Source of the DNA: JALHNI01 sp044226365
Lineage (GTDB): Bacteria > Acidobacteriota > Terriglobia > Bryobacterales > Bryobacteraceae
Direction of reading: 5' to 3'
Length of the DNA stretch: 64,000 nucleotides
Assembly: GCA_044226365.1 (NCBI GenBank)
Contig: JBGAHE010000009.1
Coordinates: forward strand, 33,372-97,371
The notes under the pieces were generated by a model. It saw nothing but the letters and a program-made list of their open reading frames with translations, had not been told where the DNA came from and ran no database searches. The position numbers were made by a program, and so were the translations under genes. This document shows, one piece after another, positions 61,433-64,000 of this stretch (its first letter is position 1; every line of letters starts with the position of its first letter).

Positions 61433-63284
61433 ATGGAGTTCGATCAAATACGCCGCCGCGGATGGCTTTCCGTCAGTCTCGTTGCCCTGCTGGGCGTCCT
61501 CGGACTGGTGATGGCGATTCTGCAATACCGCTGGACCGGCGAACTCAGCCGTGCCGAAGAGCAGCGCCTGCGCTTCGCGTTGGACCAATCGCTGGATCGC
61601 CTTCGCGACGACCTCAATCGCGAACTGACCGAAACGCTGCGTAGTCTGCAGCCGAGCGCCGCCGAGTTCGATGCCCAACCCGCCGAGGCCGCCTACGCGG
61701 CTCGCTTTGCCCGTTGGAAAGCCCAGAATTCCGATGACGACCTGATCGAAGCCCTTGGCCTCGCCGTACCCGACCAGGGCACGGCTGCCTTTCGCCGTTT
61801 CGATCCCGCCACCGGTACCTTCGCCGCTGCCGAGTGGCCTGGCAAGTGGGCCGGCCTGCGCGACCAGCTTGCCGCGCGCGTACGGGGCGAGCGCGTTGCT
61901 CCCGATGGCGACTCGCGTTCGCCGTTGCTCGTCGAACTCCCGCACTTCGGATCCTCCGGCGCGCGTCCCGGGCCGGGCTCCGGCACGCCGTTCACCGCGC
62001 TGGCGGAGCAGGATTGGTTGATTGTCGAGTTCAACGCCGCCTAGCTGCGCGCGACCCTGCTGCCTCGGCTCCTGGCCCGGCATTTGACGCCCATGGGCCA
62101 AGAGCCTTACCAGATCGATGTCTATGCCGCCAATGGCGAATCCGTTTACCGCGCCGGGTTGCGGGAAGGGGAGAGCTTGCGGGGCCGGGCTCAGACCTCG
62201 GTTCGCCTGATCGACATTTCACGCCCGATGATGACTCGCGGCGGCGGGCCGCGTGCCGATCTGCGTCGGGGCGGCGGCTTTGGGCCGCGCCCGGAACCTG
62301 GGCGTTCGCCTGACCGCTCGCCCGGCCCCCCGCCGGAAATGCGGCGGGCAGCGAAACGGTGGACCGCGCGACCCGTCGTTCGGTGACGGCCCTCGGTCAG
62401 TCGCTGGTCCGTCGCGGCCCGACGACCAGGGGCAGTTGGGAAATGTTCGTGAATCCGCCCGGGGGCTCGCTGCAGGCACTGGTGGACCGCACGCGCTGGC
62501 GCAATCTCGCGCTGGCCCTGACCCTGCTCGTCTTGATCGTCGCCACTTCACTCGTGCTGGTGCGTTCTGCACGTCAATCGCAGCAACTGGCCGAACTCCA
62601 GATGAACTTCGTCTCGAGCGTCTCCCATGAACTGCGCACCCCGCTCACCGTCATTCGCACCGCCGCCTTCAATCTGCGCGGGCGCGTAGCCGCCAAGCCG
62701 GATCAAGTGGAACGCTACGGTAAGCTGATTCAAGAGCAAAGCGAAAAGTTGGGCGGGTTGGTGGAGCAGGTCTTACGCTACGCCAGTTCGCGGGCTGGCC
62801 AGATCATTCACGAACGGGAGGCGGTGGTCATCGACGACGTCATCGAAGGGGGCATCCGCTCGAGCCAATTGGCGCTCGAAACCTCTCCCTACCAGCTCGA
62901 AAAGCACATCGCCCCGGGCTTGCCCCTGGTGCTGGCCGATGAACGCGCCCTGCAGCACGTCGTCCAGAACCTGCTCGACAACGCTGTCAAATATGGCACC
63001 GAGAGCAGTAACTGGATTGGCCTCACCGTCGCGCCGGCGGGGGACTTTGTCGAGATTCGCGTGGCCGACCGCGGCCCCGGCATTCCCGCCGACGAACAGT
63101 CGATGATCTTCGAACCCTTCTTCCGTGGCCGTCGCGCCATTGCCGATCAGGTCCATGGCGCGGCCTGGAAGCACAATCTGGTCGCAAATTATCGAAGCCC
63201 ACGGCGGCACCCATCCGCGTTCAAGAATCACGCTCCGCAAGGCTCTGAGTTCATCGATGCGCCTGCCTGTGGCGCCTCCCGGAG
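61433..63284 (+). pseudogene. Sensor histidine kinase, disrupted by stop and frameshifts
   Basis: From 61433 there is a helix (~12-30), then a periplasmic region ending at an in-frame TAG (62042-62044). The frame resumes with 'TPMGQEPYQIDVYAANGESV', then shifts before 62400 to a frame with the second helix 'NLALALTLLVLIVATSLVLV', the His box 'VSSVSHELRTPLTVIRTAAF' and ATP-site 'VVQNLLDNAVKYG', 'VADRGPGIPADEQ'. It shifts again near 63165, where the tail 'IIEAHGGTH...SRITLRK' is in a third frame. At least three lesions. Confidence 0.85.
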
Positions 63285-63956
63285 ATGCCCATGAGTTCGC
63301 GCTGCTGGTTGAAGACAACCCAGGTCTGGTGCTCACCGTGTCGGACCTCCTGTCCACTGACGGGCATGGCGTGGTCACCGAACAGGATGGGGAAGCGGGT
63401 CTCGCGCGTCAAGGCTTCGATCTCACGACCTGGACGTCATGCCAAAAACGGCTTCGATGTCTGCCGTGAACTGCGGCAGCGGGGCATCGACACCGGCATC
63501 ATGATGCTCACCGCCAAGACCCAGGTGGTGGATCGCGTGGTGGGACTCAAGCTCGGCGCCGACGACTATCTGGCCAAGCCCGCTGACCCGGAACTCAGGG
63601 CGCGTGTGGAAGCGCTCCTGCGCCGCGTGAAGAAGGATCACCGCATCCCCGTTCACTCGTTCGTCTTTGGCGAAGTCTCGGTGGATTTTGAAACCGGGGA
63701 AGTGACACGCGCGGGCACCTCCGTCGCTCTGGCGAGCAAGGAATTGCGCCTGCTCCGCTATCTCGTCGATCAGCGGGGGCGCGTGGTGCCGCGCGAAGAA
63801 CTGCTCAAGAACGTTTGGGAATATCAGACGGATGTTTCGTCGCGAACCGTGGATGTGCACGTCGCCTGGCTGCGCCAAAAGCTGGAGGAGAATCCCCAGA
63901 ATCCCCGGCACATCCACACGATTCGCGGCAAAGGCTATCGCTTCCTGGCCGACTAA
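63285..63956 (+). pseudogene. OmpR-family response regulator with two compensating frameshifts
   Basis: The ATG at 63285 follows GGAG. One C appears to be lost right after it: the receiver phrase 'HEFALLVEDNPGLVLTVSDL' is in another frame from about 63293 to 63425. The original frame is regained for 'NGFDVCRELRQRGIDTGIMM', 'GADDYLAKPAD', and a complete winged-helix DNA-binding domain ('RTVDVHVAWLRQKLEENPQN', 'HTIRGKGYRF'). The phosphoacceptor region ('DVMLP') is damaged. It partners the broken kinase directly upstream. Confidence 0.82.
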
Positions 63957-64000
63957 GGCCAGATCTCTAAGGCCAGATACCTAAGGCCAGATACCTAAGG
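63954..64000 (+). repeat. 14-bp tandem repeat starting at the regulator stop codon
   Basis: The unit TAAGGCCAGATACC is repeated: the first copy (63954-63967) has CTC in place of ACC, the next two are identical, and a fourth begins at 63996 and is cut by the window end. The first TAA is the stop of the response regulator. The total copy number is unknown. Confidence 0.8.

Noticed and set aside
1..64000. CRISPR array, rRNA, intact tRNA, or riboswitch
   Set aside because: No regular 25-40-nt repeat/spacer series, no rRNA sequence and no complete cloverleaf was seen by eye; the only tandem arrays are the Ig units and the 14-bp repeat.

Overview
The window looks like a contig from a GC-rich, Gram-negative, aerobically respiring bacterium. 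The best fit is Acidobacteriota of the Solibacter/Bryobacter type. The reasons are Oar-like TonB-dependent receptors with a carboxypeptidase-regulatory N-terminus, tandem Ig-like secreted proteins, the abundance of PIG-L, M28 and HpcH-type enzymes, and a paralogous 'RRNAxxSTGPRT' family protein. This assignment is inferred from gene content; no marker gene was tested.

Layout. 0-12.4 kb holds oxidative periplasmic/secreted enzymes: the 3' end of a TonB receptor, a two-subunit molybdenum hydroxylase, a di-heme peroxidase with a YtkA-like domain and, divergent from it, a 2242-residue protein. That protein joins a complete galactose-oxidase-type copper radical domain, a di-heme cytochrome c peroxidase, eight Ig-like domains and two beta-sandwich-like modules. 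12.4-15.6 kb has a P2A-type cation ATPase and a ThiS-like sulfur carrier. 15.6-28.7 kb is a compact complex I operon (nuoA, C-H, J-N) behind a good sigma70 promoter; nuoB and nuoI are absent. 28.7-44.9 kb is intact house-keeping and catabolic DNA: hydroxyacid dehydrogenase plus HpcH aldolase, serA plus a class V aminotransferase, YqeY, an M28 peptidase, MscS, GntP plus a SelA-fold PLP enzyme, PIG-L, an AstE-like deacylase, folE with two tandem PTPS paralogues, a TlpA-type thioredoxin and a GlcD-type oxidase.

44.9-64 kb differs. It carries many broken genes (TonB receptors, PepSY membrane protein, transposases, a sensor kinase and its regulator) with mostly 1-base indels, plus three insertion-sequence remnants or copies at 56.7-60.0 kb. 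Inside it sits an intact module at 51.2-56.1 kb: a RegB/RegA-type redox two-component pair with the quinone-site motif and the redox cysteine, a possible 41-residue membrane peptide, and a divergent two-gene operon. That operon encodes cytochrome-bd-subunit-I-like membrane proteins, each with its own C-terminal c-type heme domain. The divergent promoter region holds a 31-bp nested palindrome rich in GTCGC/GCGAC half-sites, as expected for a RegA-type regulator. I consider this module and the oxidase-peroxidase fusion the two most noteworthy systems in the window.

Limits: no searches were run. Family names rest on motifs read by eye, and frame lesions could be assembly errors.
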